64,000 nucleotides of DNA. Origin: Ralstonia pickettii. GTDB lineage: Bacteria > Pseudomonadota > Gammaproteobacteria > Burkholderiales > Burkholderiaceae. The notes beneath the pieces are model-generated. The model was not told the origin of the DNA. It worked only from the letters and a program-made list of their open reading frames with translations, and searched no databases. Below, piece after piece: positions 16,720 through 26,850 of the stretch. Position 1 is the stretch's first letter. Each line of letters starts with the position of its first letter. Location: assembly GCF_001699815.1 (NCBI RefSeq), contig NZ_MCGB01000039.1, positions 1 through 64,000 of the forward strand. The letters are read 5' to 3'. The position numbers and the translations under genes are program-made.

Positions 16720-18186
16720 ATGTCAACGGAATCCCTTTCCGCCGGTAGCGTTGCCTCGCCAGCCAAACGGCACTGGCCCGCGCTGGCGGCGCTGCTGACC
16801 GGCAACTTCGTCACCATTCTCGACCTGTTCATCGTCAATGTGGCGATTCCGGACATCCGGGCCGGCCTGCATGCGAGTTTTGCCGAAATCCAGCTCGTGA
16901 TGGTCGGCTACAGCGCGGCGTATGCGGTGTTCCTGCTCAACGGCGCGCGCCTGGGCGATCTGTTCGGACGCAAGCGCATGTTTCTGGCAGGCATGGCGCT
17001 GTTCACGCTCGCATCTGCGCTGTGCGGGCTGGCCACCACGCCGTGGATGCTGATCGCCATGCGTGTCGGCCAAGGCCTGGGCGCGGCCATCCTCATGCCC
17101 CAGGTGATGGCCTCGCTGCGCGTACTGTTTGACGGCGATGCGCGACGCCGCGCATTCGGCACCATGGGCGCCGTGCAGGGCGTGGCGGCGTCGGTCTCGC
17201 AAATCATCGGCGGCTGGCTGATCGCGCATCCGCTGGCGGCCAACGTGTCGGGCTGGCGCGCGGTATTCCTGGTGAACGTGCCAATCGGCATTGCGGCGCT
17301 GCTGGCGGCGCGGGCCTCCGTGGCGGAATCGCGTGCGCCGGTGGCCGCGCGATTGGACGTGCACGGCGCCGTGGCCGGCGCGGTGGCGCTGGCAATGCTG
17401 CTGGTGCCGATCATGCAGGGCCGCGAGTCCGGCTGGCCGTGGTGGTCGTGGGCGGTGCCGCTGGCTTCTCTGCTGGTCTTCCGCCACTTTGTGCGGGTGG
17501 AGCAGACGCTGTCGGCGGCGGGCCGCGTCCCCATCATCGAGATGGCGCTGTTCCGCAACCGCAGCTTTGTGCTGGGCGTGCTGGCGATCTTTCTGTTCTA
17601 CACGGCCATCAGTTCGTACTTCCTGGCGCTGACGATCCTGCTGCAGTTCGGGCGCGGCTTGTCGGCGTTGGCAGCGGGGCTGGTGTTCACGCCGGCGGCC
17701 GTCGCCTTCTTTACGGGCTCGCTGACGGCGCCCCGCCTGGCCGAACGCATCGGGCAGCGCGCCTTGTTGCTGGGCGTAGCGATCTTCGCCGTGGGCATGG
17801 TTGTCCTGGCCACCATGGCGCAACTGGGCGCGGGCACTGCGTGGCTGATCCTGCCGCTGATGCTCAACGGCTTCGGGCAAGGCATGGTGATTCCGCTGTC
17901 GCTCAACACCATCCTGAGCGGCGTGGAAACAGCCCAGGCCGGCATGGGCGCCGGTACCGTTACGACCATGCAGGCCGTGGGCAATGCGGTGGGCGTGACG
18001 GTGGTGGGCGTGCTGCTGTTCTCGCTGCTCGGTCAGGTGGAGGGGGCCGATGGCGCGGTCGCGGCGGAAGCGGCAACACACGCTGCGCACTACGGCCACG
18101 CGTTTGCGCTGGCCACGCTCTACAACGTGGCGGCGACGGTGCTGTCCTTCGTGCTGTTCTGGCGCGCGTGGCGCCGTCACGCCTGA
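16720..18186 (+). CDS. MFS drug efflux transporter (DHA2, 14-TM type)
   Basis: 488 residues from the ATG at 16720. The N-terminus has TGNFVTILDLFIVNVAIPDI (motif D1 of DHA2 pumps, TM1), then YAVFLLNGARLGDLFGRKRMFLAGM (motif A, loop 2-3) and MRVGQGLGAAILMPQVMASL (motif B). Length and hydrophobic segments fit 14 membrane spans. Proton-driven export of drugs or toxic organics across the inner membrane is expected. It is regulated by the divergent TetR gene. No membrane-fusion partner is adjacent. Confidence 0.92.
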   Translation: MSTESLSAGSVASPAKRHWPALAALLTGNFVTILDLFIVNVAIPDIRAGLHASFAEIQLVMVGYSAAYAVFLLNGARLGDLFGRKRMFLAGMALFTLASALCGLATTPWMLIAMRVGQGLGAAILMPQVMASLRVLFDGDARRRAFGTMGAVQGVAASVSQIIGGWLIAHPLAANVSGWRAVFLVNVPIGIAALLAARASVAESRAPVAARLDVHGAVAGAVALAMLLVPIMQGRESGWPWWSWAVPLASLLVFRHFVRVEQTLSAAGRVPIIEMALFRNRSFVLGVLAIFLFYTAISSYFLALTILLQFGRGLSALAAGLVFTPAAVAFFTGSLTAPRLAERIGQRALLLGVAIFAVGMVVLATMAQLGAGTAWLILPLMLNGFGQGMVIPLSLNTILSGVETAQAGMGAGTVTTMQAVGNAVGVTVVGVLLFSLLGQVEGADGAVAAEAATHAAHYGHAFALATLYNVAATVLSFVLFWRAWRRHA

Positions 18187-18192
18187 GCGGGC

Positions 18193-18792
18193 TTACTTGC
18201 GCACCCAGCCGCGCCGCACGCAGGGCGCCAGCACCACGCCATGCAAGGCCAGCCCCAGCCGGTGCAGCGGCTCCGACAGCGTATACGCCACACGCCCGCT
18301 GCAAAGCCATGCGCACAGGGCCGACACAGCCGCCGCGCCCAGCATGTCGAACGGATAGTGCACGCCCAGGTAGATGCGCGCCCACGCCATGGGCAAGCCC
18401 AAAAGCGCCAGCAACACGCCCACGCGGCGCAGGCGTGCGTTCCACATCAGGCTGAATGCCACGGTCCACAGCGCCGTCAGGTGGTCGCTGGGGAACGACG
18501 AATCCGGCGCGTGCGGCAGCAGATTCGTGCCCAGTTCAATCGCAAACGGCCTGGGGTGATACCACGCGAGGCCGAAGCCGACGTTGATCGACAACGCCAG
18601 CGCTGCAGCCACGCCGGTCTGCAGTGCCTGCCTGCGCGTGGTGGGCTCACCCCACAGCCAGCCGGCGACGAGCGTGAGCGGCACCAGCCAGATCGCGTAT
18701 TCGGCAAAGGCCATCGCCAGCCAGACGGTGGCAGCCGATGCGTCGGCCGGCGCGTTGATCCAAAGAAACAGCGTGTGATTGAGTGATTCCAT
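18193..18792 (-). CDS. PAP2-family phosphatase, probable undecaprenyl-diphosphatase
   Basis: 199 residues, about six membrane segments. The three phosphatase motifs are present: a KxxxxxxRP-like YHPRPF (~79), SFPSDH (~98-103) and RIYLGVHYPFDMLGA (~138-152). The YHPRPF/PFD form is like BcrC/YbjG, which hydrolyse undecaprenyl pyrophosphate on the periplasmic side to recycle the lipid carrier for peptidoglycan and O-antigen. It is convergent with the MFS gene, with 6 bases between stops. A general lipid phosphate phosphatase role is the alternative. Confidence 0.85.
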   Translation of the reverse strand: MESLNHTLFLWINAPADASAATVWLAMAFAEYAIWLVPLTLVAGWLWGEPTTRRQALQTGVAAALALSINVGFGLAWYHPRPFAIELGTNLLPHAPDSSFPSDHLTALWTVAFSLMWNARLRRVGVLLALLGLPMAWARIYLGVHYPFDMLGAAAVSALCAWLCSGRVAYTLSEPLHRLGLALHGVVLAPCVRRGWVRK

Positions 18793-19044
18793 ACAGCGTT
18801 GGCCAAGGGCCCGGGGGGTTCAACAACCGTGAGATGCCGGACCCACACTACTAAAAATTCCCTTCAATTCCCTTGGAACCGGCCTGTGGGCAAGCCTAGG
18901 CCACCCGACTTAGGCCAGCCGTAGCGATCTCCTCCTTGCCCGGATCATTGCCTAGGCTTTTCCCACCGCCTGACGCTCCCTAGGATGTAGGCACACCGAC
19001 ACGCGGGCAGGTCGGACACGCACAGTCTCGAACCCCGGGGATGA

Positions 19045-19251
19045 ATGGAAATTTGTCTGATTCAGCGGGACACACGCCGGCAGGCGACGTTTGCCGGTGC
19101 GATTGCGCTGCTGATCTTGTTGACGCTGGGCGTCGCTGCACCACGCGCAGGCCTGCAATGGCCTGCGACCAACCCCTTCATGCCGATGTGCGCGCTGACT
19201 GCGTTCACCACGGCCAGCATCGCCGCGTTTCTGCTGGGCGCGCTCACGTAA
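19045..19251 (+). CDS. Short membrane protein, possible truncated MASE-type sensor N-terminus
   Basis: 68 residues with two hydrophobic segments (FAGAIALLILLTLGVAAP and FTTASIAAFLLGAL). The linking stretch WPATNPFMPMCALTAF resembles the first part of MASE4-type sensors, where an A-F-(I/M)-P segment is followed by a helix ending T-A-x-L-L. In those proteins ~200 more residues and a GGDEF or kinase domain follow; here a stop follows directly. It may be a real small protein or the remnant of a sensor. It lies directly upstream of the DnaA-box cluster. Confidence 0.4.
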   Translation: MEICLIQRDTRRQATFAGAIALLILLTLGVAAPRAGLQWPATNPFMPMCALTAFTTASIAAFLLGALT

Positions 19252-19300
19252 CGCACATCAAACATCAAGCACCCGTGAGCGTTTGCCCTGCCCGTCTTTG

Positions 19301-19573
19301 CTGTCTTCTTTATTTCTTCTGTATATAAAAATAGTAGTAGTAGATAACGGTGGACCGTTTCTGTGGATAGCTGCAGAAAACGCTTTAGCGTCAACGGCTT
19401 GCGAATTGCACAACCCATCGGACAGTGTGTGCCGTTGCGTGGATGACTCGTGCAGGGCACGCCCCACCCTCTCGGCAACCATCAAAGTTATTCCCGTGCT
19501 GCGGACAACCTGACCCCGGGCAGCCAACACAGTTGTCCCTGAAGTTCTTCACGCGCTTATCCACATATCCACA
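19301..19573. other. Origin-like element: AT-rich tract, TAG trinucleotides and DnaA boxes
   Basis: In the 477-base gap before the PAS kinase, an AT-rich tract (19307-19331) is followed by four TAG units (19332-19343), a short GC-rich spacer, a DnaA-like box TGTGGATAG (19372-19380), weaker matches near 19440 and 19488, then a perfect box TTATCCACA (19557-19565) and an abutting ATATCCACA (19565-19573). The order AT-rich, TAG trios, DnaA box is that of bacterial unwinding elements. No dnaA or rep gene is near, so a working origin is unproven; DnaA titration, regulation or a relic are alternatives. Confidence 0.4.
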
Positions 19574-19728
19574 GCGGCAATCGCGACCATGTCCATGCGC
19601 GCAAGCGCGCTTCCAGATCGGTGCCTTTGATTGCCATCCTCCAGCATCATATTCTTGGGTAGATGCTCGGAAAACGGCCTCCAACTGGCCTGCCTTAGAC
19701 GCCCGAACCCGCTGCGACGGGGCTTGAT

Positions 19729-20865
19729 ATGGATACCAACGCAGACAGATTGCGAAAACCGGCAAGCGATGCAGCCATCGCCCACGTGCCCGTGGAGGAG
19801 CGTTATCGCACCTTGGTCGACGCGATACAGGACTATGCAATCTTCCTCCTGGATCCCACAGGTCACATTGCCAGTTGGAATGCCGGTGCCCAACGCATCA
19901 AGGGCTATCACGCCGACGAAATCCTCGGCCAACACTTCTCGGTCTTCTATCCTGCCGAGGCAATTGCGCAGAACCATCCGGGCGAAGAACTCAAACGCGC
20001 GGCCGCCCTTGGCCGCTGGGAAGACGAAGGATGGCGCATCCGCAAGGACGGCTCGCTCTTCTGGGCCAACGTGGTGATCACTGCCCTGCGGGATGAAGAC
20101 GGCGACCTGATCGGCTTTGCCAAGGTCACCCGGGACCTGACCGAGCGCGAGCGGCTCAAGCAGCTCGAGTACGCGAGCGAGCTGGCATCCCGGGTCGAAG
20201 CCACTCGCGAAGAAGAAAAGAAGCGTATTGCACGCGAGCTTCATGATGACCTCGGGCAGCAATTGACTGCGCTGAAGATGATCATCACCGCCCTGCTTGC
20301 AGATGACAGCACCACGCCGGAAGCCCTGGCGTACGCGCGCGAAAGAACACTGGCGATGAGCCATGCTATTGACCACGCGCTCGCGTCGGTCCGGCGTCTT
20401 GCCGCGGGCCTGCGGCCGACCATGCTCGACGACCTGGGGCTGCTGCCCGCGCTCGACTGGCTCGTCACCGATTTCGGACAACATACCGGCCTGCGGGTCG
20501 CACTGAACTGCAATACGCATACGGTGGCGTTCAACGACGCCGCCTCCACCGCGCTGTTCAGGATCGTGCAGGAAGGTCTGACCAACGTTGCCCGGCATGC
20601 GACGTCGGCAACGAAAGTCGTGGTCGATCTCCGATGCGACCGGTCAAATTGCGAGCTGGCGATTCACAACGATGGCGCCGTCGTCACGCACTCCACCAAA
20701 CCCGCAGCCGGGCGGCCGCCGTCATCGGGGATCGCCGGCATCCGCGAGCGCGTGCGCCGCCTGGGAGGGACTTTCGCTGCGGGGCCGCTCCCGCAAGGCG
20801 GATACCGCATCCAGCTTGCGATTCCGCGGACAGCGATCGCGCTCGATTTGCCATCCGGTCGGTAG
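19729..20865 (+). CDS. PAS-domain sensor histidine kinase (NarX/HisKA_3 type)
   Basis: 378 residues, soluble: no membrane segments. A PAS domain covers ~25-140 (YRTLVDAIQDYAIFLLDPTGHIASWNAGAQRIKGY ... GFAKVTRDLTER). The HisKA_3 dimerisation helix follows, with the phospho-accepting His ~172 in RIARELHDDLGQQLTALK. The ATPase domain has FRIVQEGLTNVARHA (N box, Asn ~286) and SSGIAGIRERVRRLGG (G box). It partners with NarL-type regulators; two orphan LuxR-family regulators lie in this window but neither is adjacent. The signal is probably cytoplasmic (redox, gas or small molecule). Confidence 0.9.
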   Translation: MDTNADRLRKPASDAAIAHVPVEERYRTLVDAIQDYAIFLLDPTGHIASWNAGAQRIKGYHADEILGQHFSVFYPAEAIAQNHPGEELKRAAALGRWEDEGWRIRKDGSLFWANVVITALRDEDGDLIGFAKVTRDLTERERLKQLEYASELASRVEATREEEKKRIARELHDDLGQQLTALKMIITALLADDSTTPEALAYARERTLAMSHAIDHALASVRRLAAGLRPTMLDDLGLLPALDWLVTDFGQHTGLRVALNCNTHTVAFNDAASTALFRIVQEGLTNVARHATSATKVVVDLRCDRSNCELAIHNDGAVVTHSTKPAAGRPPSSGIAGIRERVRRLGGTFAAGPLPQGGYRIQLAIPRTAIALDLPSGR

Positions 20866-21264
20866 GCGTCTTCCACTCGACCGAATGGAAAGCCCACCCG
20901 TTACGTGTGGCGCATCAAGTGGGGCATTTTAGAAACGTCAATGAACGGTCGTTCTTCAACACGACCGGAGAACAGCGACGGATTCGCATATACGAACCCC
21001 ATGGGCAGTGCGACGCAGAATGCCCGCGCCGCCCGCACAGCGTGCAATAGTCGTCCATGGCAATGACCTTTATCGAGAGCCGGATGTCACCGACTTCAGT
21101 ATCTGTGTGACGCCCAGTTGTCGCTATCAGCGGGCGCTCATTATGTTGTCCGGGCGCGCCCTTATTTCTGTAGGTGAATACGGCAGGCGCTGTCAGCGCA
21201 GCCTGACAGCATTCGGCGCCCCAGGTTGGCGCCGGGTGAATGGCAACGGGTGCATCGGACTGGC
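20866..21264. other. Non-coding stretch with hairpins
   Basis: About 400 bases without a credible gene between convergent genes. It holds three inverted repeats: CGGTCGT/ACGACCG (20946-20967), GCTGTCA/TGACAGC (21189-21210) and GGCGCC repeated at 21215 and 21228. None has a T-run, so they are not ordinary terminators. Confidence 0.5.
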
Positions 21265-22635
21265 TCAGGCGGAGCGAGCCGACCAGATCTTTTTACGGTT
21301 CAGCAGCAGCGGAATGACACCGATGGCGATGCCGCCCATGCCCACCACATTGGTGACCCAGTCGAAGGTCGGGATGCTGTAGAGCGCAATGAAGAAGAGG
21401 AAGAGCCCACTTGCCACCGGCCAGATGACATGGGTGATGGCGACCCACGGCCCCTGCGTCAGCACCTTGCGGTAGTACCAGCCGCAAGCCAGCCCGGTGA
21501 GCCCGAGGTAGAAGCAGATCTGGAAGCCGATGGCGGTAATCGAATCCTGCAGGATGACGTTGATCGTCGGCAGATAAGACGACACGAACAGCAGTGCGAG
21601 CCCCGTCAGCCAGATGAAGAAGATGGCGATGTGCGGCGTGCGCCAAACCGGATGCAGGCGCGCATAGCGCGCGTGCAGTGCGCCGTCGCGGCTTTTGGCA
21701 AAGAGCGTGCGCGTGAACTGCAGCATCTGGGTTTCGACGGTTCCCACCGTGCTCAGCAAGACCGCGACGATCGCGACGTAGCCCCAGGTCGGCCCAAACA
21801 GCTTCTCTGCAATGGCGAAGATGATGTTCGTGTTGTAGTGCTGGATCTCGGCATCGGACAGCCCGAGCTGCGTGATGACGATGAAGACAAGGAAGAACAC
21901 CATCAAGAACACCATCGACCAGAACGCGGCGCGGCCGGGCGTGCGGTTCGCGTCGCGCGTCTCTTCGCTGAGGTTCATCGTCACGTCCCAGCCGTAAAAG
22001 AAGAAGATCGCCACCAACGCGCCGTTGGCGAACAGCTTGGGTGTGAACGCGAAAGGCCAGAACCAGACCCACGAGAACGGGTGCTGCGGCGTACGCGGAA
22101 ACACCATGAAACTCGCGACGATGATCCCCAGCAGAATGACACCCTCGACAATCGTCATCAGCACCTGCACGTAGCTGGTGAGCTTGATGCCCTTGACGAC
22201 CACCACGCTGACAAACGTGAGCCATGCCGCCGCGATCAACGTCACGTAGTGCACGTTGTTCATCATGGGCCGATCAAAGATGAGCAGCGTGGCATTTGCC
22301 GCCGGAATCATGGCAGACACCATGAACACGCAGCACAGCACCAGCAGCGCCCAGCCGGCAAAGAAGCCGAGTGCGCGCCCGAATACCATGCTCACCCACG
22401 AATACGAGGTGCCGGCACTCGCCAGGGCACGGTTCATGTTGATGAACGCGTACGCGATGCCAAACATGATGAGCCCGCACACCAGGATACTGGCCGGCGA
22501 CTGCGTGCCGGCCGTCCCGATGATGGTGGAAGTCGTGATCTCGATGCTGTAGGCCGGGGCAGTACCGGCGATGCCCATGATCACCGATTCAACGATACCC
22601 AGGGAATCGGCATTGAGCTTGGCGGATTGGTCCAT
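21265..22635 (-). CDS. APC-family amino-acid/amine permease
   Basis: 456 residues with about 12 hydrophobic spans. It begins SLGIVESVIMGIAGTAPAYSIEITTSTIIGTAGTQSPAS, matching the first two helices of the APC superfamily, where the G-x-G-A-P-A stretch forms part of the substrate site. FFFYGWDVTMNLSEETRDANRTPGRAA is the conserved helix 6 to loop 7 segment. It sits in the inner membrane and imports an amino acid or polyamine by ion coupling; the substrate is not apparent. It is monocistronic. Confidence 0.87.
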   Translation of the reverse strand: MDQSAKLNADSLGIVESVIMGIAGTAPAYSIEITTSTIIGTAGTQSPASILVCGLIMFGIAYAFINMNRALASAGTSYSWVSMVFGRALGFFAGWALLVLCCVFMVSAMIPAANATLLIFDRPMMNNVHYVTLIAAAWLTFVSVVVVKGIKLTSYVQVLMTIVEGVILLGIIVASFMVFPRTPQHPFSWVWFWPFAFTPKLFANGALVAIFFFYGWDVTMNLSEETRDANRTPGRAAFWSMVFLMVFFLVFIVITQLGLSDAEIQHYNTNIIFAIAEKLFGPTWGYVAIVAVLLSTVGTVETQMLQFTRTLFAKSRDGALHARYARLHPVWRTPHIAIFFIWLTGLALLFVSSYLPTINVILQDSITAIGFQICFYLGLTGLACGWYYRKVLTQGPWVAITHVIWPVASGLFLFFIALYSIPTFDWVTNVVGMGGIAIGVIPLLLNRKKIWSARSA

Positions 22636-22909
22636 GGATGCGCGACTCCCAGTCGAGATTGGGGGGCAATAGACCGATTTTTACCCTGTGCCGGATAGGC
22701 GGGCAATAGGGGCGTCTCTGGGCTGGAGCGGTGTCGTGGACGTGGGTTCTGGCAAGCCTTTGCTCTGTATGGCCAAGACGCTCGGAAAGAGCCAAGCCTG
22801 AAAATATCGACCGGGCAGCACATGCGCGCGCCCCTATCCCCTTTTGAGCTGGGTCGATACGGGACCAGGAATGCCGTCATGGTTGGGCGTGCAGCGGCGT
22901 TCTCGCGCT

Positions 22910-23218
22910 CTACATGGCCTCGTTGCAGGCGTGACGTCTTCCGGGCCCGAGCTGGTAAGTCGAGCACCAATCCATCATGAGATGACGCATCAACAGTGCC
23001 GGGTCCGCGATCTCGAGAATGAGACGACGTAGCACGCGTTTGCGCATGTGCTCTTCGTCCAGCACCCACGGAGCGCTGACCTCGCTGAGATGCCGCGCGA
23101 TCGCATCGCAGTGGTCGGCACCTTCCGGAAGGCCCAGGCGTGCAGCCAGCAAGCCGGCAACGACGTCATCGATCTCTACGTCCAGGTGCTTCGCGTCAAT
23201 GGTGAGTTGCAGCTTCAT
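22910..23218 (-). CDS. Hypothetical protein downstream of groEL
   Basis: 102 residues (MKLQLTIDAKHLDVEIDDVVAGLLAARLGLPEGADHCDAIARHL...). A beta hairpin start (KLQLTIDAKHLDVEIDD) is followed by helical segments with several charged residues and HMRKRVLRRLILEIADPALLMRHLMMDW. No signal peptide or membrane span. It lies on the same strand as groES-groEL, 109 bases after groEL, but a terminator stands between, so it would be expressed by read-through or its own promoter. No family recognised. Confidence 0.5.
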   Translation of the reverse strand: MKLQLTIDAKHLDVEIDDVVAGLLAARLGLPEGADHCDAIARHLSEVSAPWVLDEEHMRKRVLRRLILEIADPALLMRHLMMDWCSTYQLGPGRRHACNEAM

Positions 23219-23235
23219 GGGCGTGATCGAACCTC

Positions 23236-23271
23236 AAAAAGCCGGCACCGCAACGGGGATAGCGGCGCCGG
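23236..23271 (-). terminator. Terminator of the groESL operon
   Basis: On the minus strand a 10-base stem (CCGGCGCCGC / GCGGTGCCGG with one wobble pair), loop of 10, followed by CTTTTTG. It lies 57 bases after the groEL stop. Confidence 0.85.
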
Positions 23272-23327
23272 AATGCAGTTGCACCGGCCGGCGAACCGGC
23301 CAGTCGATGGCAGCACAACTGCGTGGT

Positions 23328-24977
<1,650 letters not shown>

Positions 24978-25047
24978 TCAACACGTCGCGAACAACCGGC
25001 CTATTTGCGGTGTCCTGTCCGGCAGTGTCCGCGAGCGGCTCGAGGCT

Positions 25048-25365
25048 TCAGGCGGCCTTGGCAACCGCCTCGGCGTGGGTTTCGATGACGCCCATGACGT
25101 CTTCTTCACGCATGACGAGGAGTTCCTCGCCATCGACCTTGACGGTCTGCCCGGCGTACTTGCCGAACAGCACCTGGTCACCGACCTTCAATTGGAGTTC
25201 GCGCTGCGTGCCGTCCTGAAGCAGGCGGCCCGTGCCGACCGCAATGACTTCACCTTGCTCGGGTTTTTCTGCGGCGGAATCAGGAATCACGATGCCCGAG
25301 GCCGTCGTCCGTTGCTGTTCGATTCGCTTGACGATAACCCGGTCGTAGAGGGGACGAATCTTCAT
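25048..25365 (-). CDS. groES: 10-kDa co-chaperonin GroES
   Basis: 105 residues from the ATG at 25365, with CAGGAGATGGAA upstream (an ATG six bases earlier would lie inside the ribosome site). [43 protein letters not shown] is the GroES signature, including the mobile loop ([12 protein letters not shown]) that docks on GroEL. The C-terminus carries an extra Ala-rich tail ([11 protein letters not shown]) beyond the usual ~96 residues. First gene of a groES-groEL operon. No CIRCE element (TTAGCACTC-N9-GAGTGCTAA) is visible upstream. Confidence 0.95.
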   Translation of the reverse strand: MKIRPLYDRVIVKRIEQQRTTASGIVIPDSAAEKPEQGEVIAVGTGRLLQDGTQRELQLKVGDQVLFGKYAGQTVKVDGEELLVMREEDVMGVIETHAEAVAKAA

Positions 25366-25415
25366 TTCCATCTCCTGAGCGATAGATCACCAAAAAAGGG
25401 AATCCGGCTTGCGCG

Positions 25416-25440
25416 CCGTTCAAGCATGGCGCCTGAACGG
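25416..25440. promoter_or_regulatory. Inverted repeat upstream of groES
   Basis: CCGTTCA - 11 bases - TGAACGG, perfect 7-base arms, 51-75 bases before the groES start. It may be an operator or an mRNA hairpin in the leader; it is not a CIRCE site. Confidence 0.4.
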
Positions 25441-25539
25441 GGCTGACAAACCGTGCCAAATGCTTGGCGGATTGCAAAATAGAAGCGCTCCGCGGCGACT
25501 TCAAGAGGCTCGCGAACGGCGTGTTTGTAACAAAATGTT

Positions 25540-26184
25540 TCACGGCAACAGGATGCGCCGGACGGCTCCAAGGCGGTAGACCGTACGGCTGCGTACCGGC
25601 CGGTGGCGCGGTAGTTGGCGGGGGATTGGAAGGACAGGACAGGGCGGCTCGCGTCCACCATCCGGGCCGAGCGTATCGTCCGGCTCCTCAAGCGCCTGCC
25701 ACACGCCACCCTTGACGGGCCGGAACAGCCAGCGCAGGTAGCCTTCGTTCGCTGCAATCTGCATCAACTCGGCACGATCGGGGGCGCCATCGATGAGTGC
25801 CTCGTCCGCCGATGCACCCTCGTAATCGCCGAATGCCTGACGGCATGCCAGCGCTTCACCTGCGGATGCGCCCACCACGTTGCAACCGCGTCGCTCGACA
25901 CGCTCAAGATCCCATGCGCCGAGCTGCCAGGCGGCGTCGAGCAGCGCCTCGTCAACGGCTTCGACGCTCTGCCAGGCGTGCGTTAGTTGAATGGCCGAGC
26001 CCGGTACGGAGCGCGGTGGAATGTCGACTCCCGGCAACACGAGCGGGCTGGCGCGGCGAAATCCATGCCAATGCAGGATCGCCACGAGCGGCGTATTCAG
26101 GCGCCGGGCCGCTGTCACGGTCACCGCGACCAACGGCAGACGCACCGCGTCCATCTGTTCATGCACTGTGCTGAAAAGGTCCAT
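25540..26184 (-). CDS. Hypothetical protein in the heat-shock region
   Basis: 214 residues from the ATG at 26184, with CGGAGG upstream. MDLFSTVHEQMDAVRLPLVAVTVTAARRLNTPLVAILHWHGF starts a protein without signal peptide. It contains a motif-like stretch GASAGEALACRQAFGDYEGASADEALIDGAPDRAELM, and the last ~40 residues are Pro/Arg-rich. It is divergent from the hsp20 pair and lies upstream of groES on the same strand, so it may be heat-shock co-regulated. No family recognised. Confidence 0.6.
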   Translation of the reverse strand: MDLFSTVHEQMDAVRLPLVAVTVTAARRLNTPLVAILHWHGFRRASPLVLPGVDIPPRSVPGSAIQLTHAWQSVEAVDEALLDAAWQLGAWDLERVERRGCNVVGASAGEALACRQAFGDYEGASADEALIDGAPDRAELMQIAANEGYLRWLFRPVKGGVWQALEEPDDTLGPDGGREPPCPVLPIPRQLPRHRPVRSRTVYRLGAVRRILLP

Positions 26185-26214
26185 GAAGCCTCCGAATGAT
26201 GTGTCCAATGGCCT

Positions 26215-26242
26215 CTTGAAATTTCTGCCTGCTTCCCTATTT
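26215..26242 (+). promoter_or_regulatory. Sigma-32 heat-shock promoter of the hsp20 pair
   Basis: CTTGAAA - 13 bases - CCCTATTT, differing at one base from the sigma-32 consensus CTTGAAA / CCCCATnT with normal spacing. It reads towards the hsp20 genes, leaving a leader of ~125 nt. Confidence 0.8.
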
Positions 26243-26373
26243 TAGGTTTCGTCAATGCAGTCGCGGTTCTCGCGCTGCGTGTTTCGATTTGTGTGTCAGT
26301 GGCCCACCACGGACGGATGAACTGGAGCGCGTAGTTCGGTTCAATCTCCGTGCGGGCCCTTCAGGAGCCAGCC

Positions 26374-26817
26374 ATGAGCGATCTGTTTTTTGGCACCGAT
26401 CTGCTGGGCGAATTTGATCGCCTGCAACGGCAGATGGCCACTCTCTTTGCGGGGGCACCCGCCAGCCTGCGCGCCACGCGCCTGGGCACCTTTCCACCTG
26501 TCAACATTGGCAGCACCGATGACTCGGTCGAGATCGTCGCGTTCGCCCCGGGGCTGGACCCCGCGCAGATCGATGTCTCGATCGACAAGGGGCTGCTCAC
26601 GATCAGCGGCGAGCGCAAGCGCCCGGATTTCGAGATGACCGACGACACGCGCGTGTATGCCGACGAGCGTTTCACCGGCGCGTTCCGCCGCGTGATTGAG
26701 TTGCCACAGGACGTCGACCCCGACAAGGTCAATGCACGGTACGTCAACGGCTGCCTGACCATCAGCGTCGGCAAGTCGGAGGCATCGAAGCCGCGTCAGA
26801 TCACAGTGCAAGGCTGA
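26374..26817 (+). CDS. Small heat-shock protein, Hsp20/alpha-crystallin
   Basis: 147 residues from the ATG at 26374 (CAGGAG upstream). MSDLFFGTDLLGEFDRLQRQMATLF is the N-terminal arm. The alpha-crystallin domain runs from ~50 (PPVNIGSTDDSVEIVAFAPGLDPAQIDVSIDKGLLTISGERK) to YVNGCLTISVGKSEA with the conserved ERFTGAFRRVIELP segment. It holds unfolding proteins in a refoldable state. It is the first gene of a two-gene operon under a sigma-32 promoter; the second begins 34 bases on. Confidence 0.94.
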   Translation: MSDLFFGTDLLGEFDRLQRQMATLFAGAPASLRATRLGTFPPVNIGSTDDSVEIVAFAPGLDPAQIDVSIDKGLLTISGERKRPDFEMTDDTRVYADERFTGAFRRVIELPQDVDPDKVNARYVNGCLTISVGKSEASKPRQITVQG

Positions 26818-26850
26818 GCCACAGCTTGCCCAAGCATGAAGGAGCCCATC

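Noticed and set aside
19045..19728. Plasmid or second-chromosome replication module
   Set aside because: No rep, parA or parB gene and no iterons; only DnaA boxes and an unwinding-like motif are present.
25366..25539. CIRCE element before groES
   Set aside because: No TTAGCACTC-N9-GAGTGCTAA or close variant is present.
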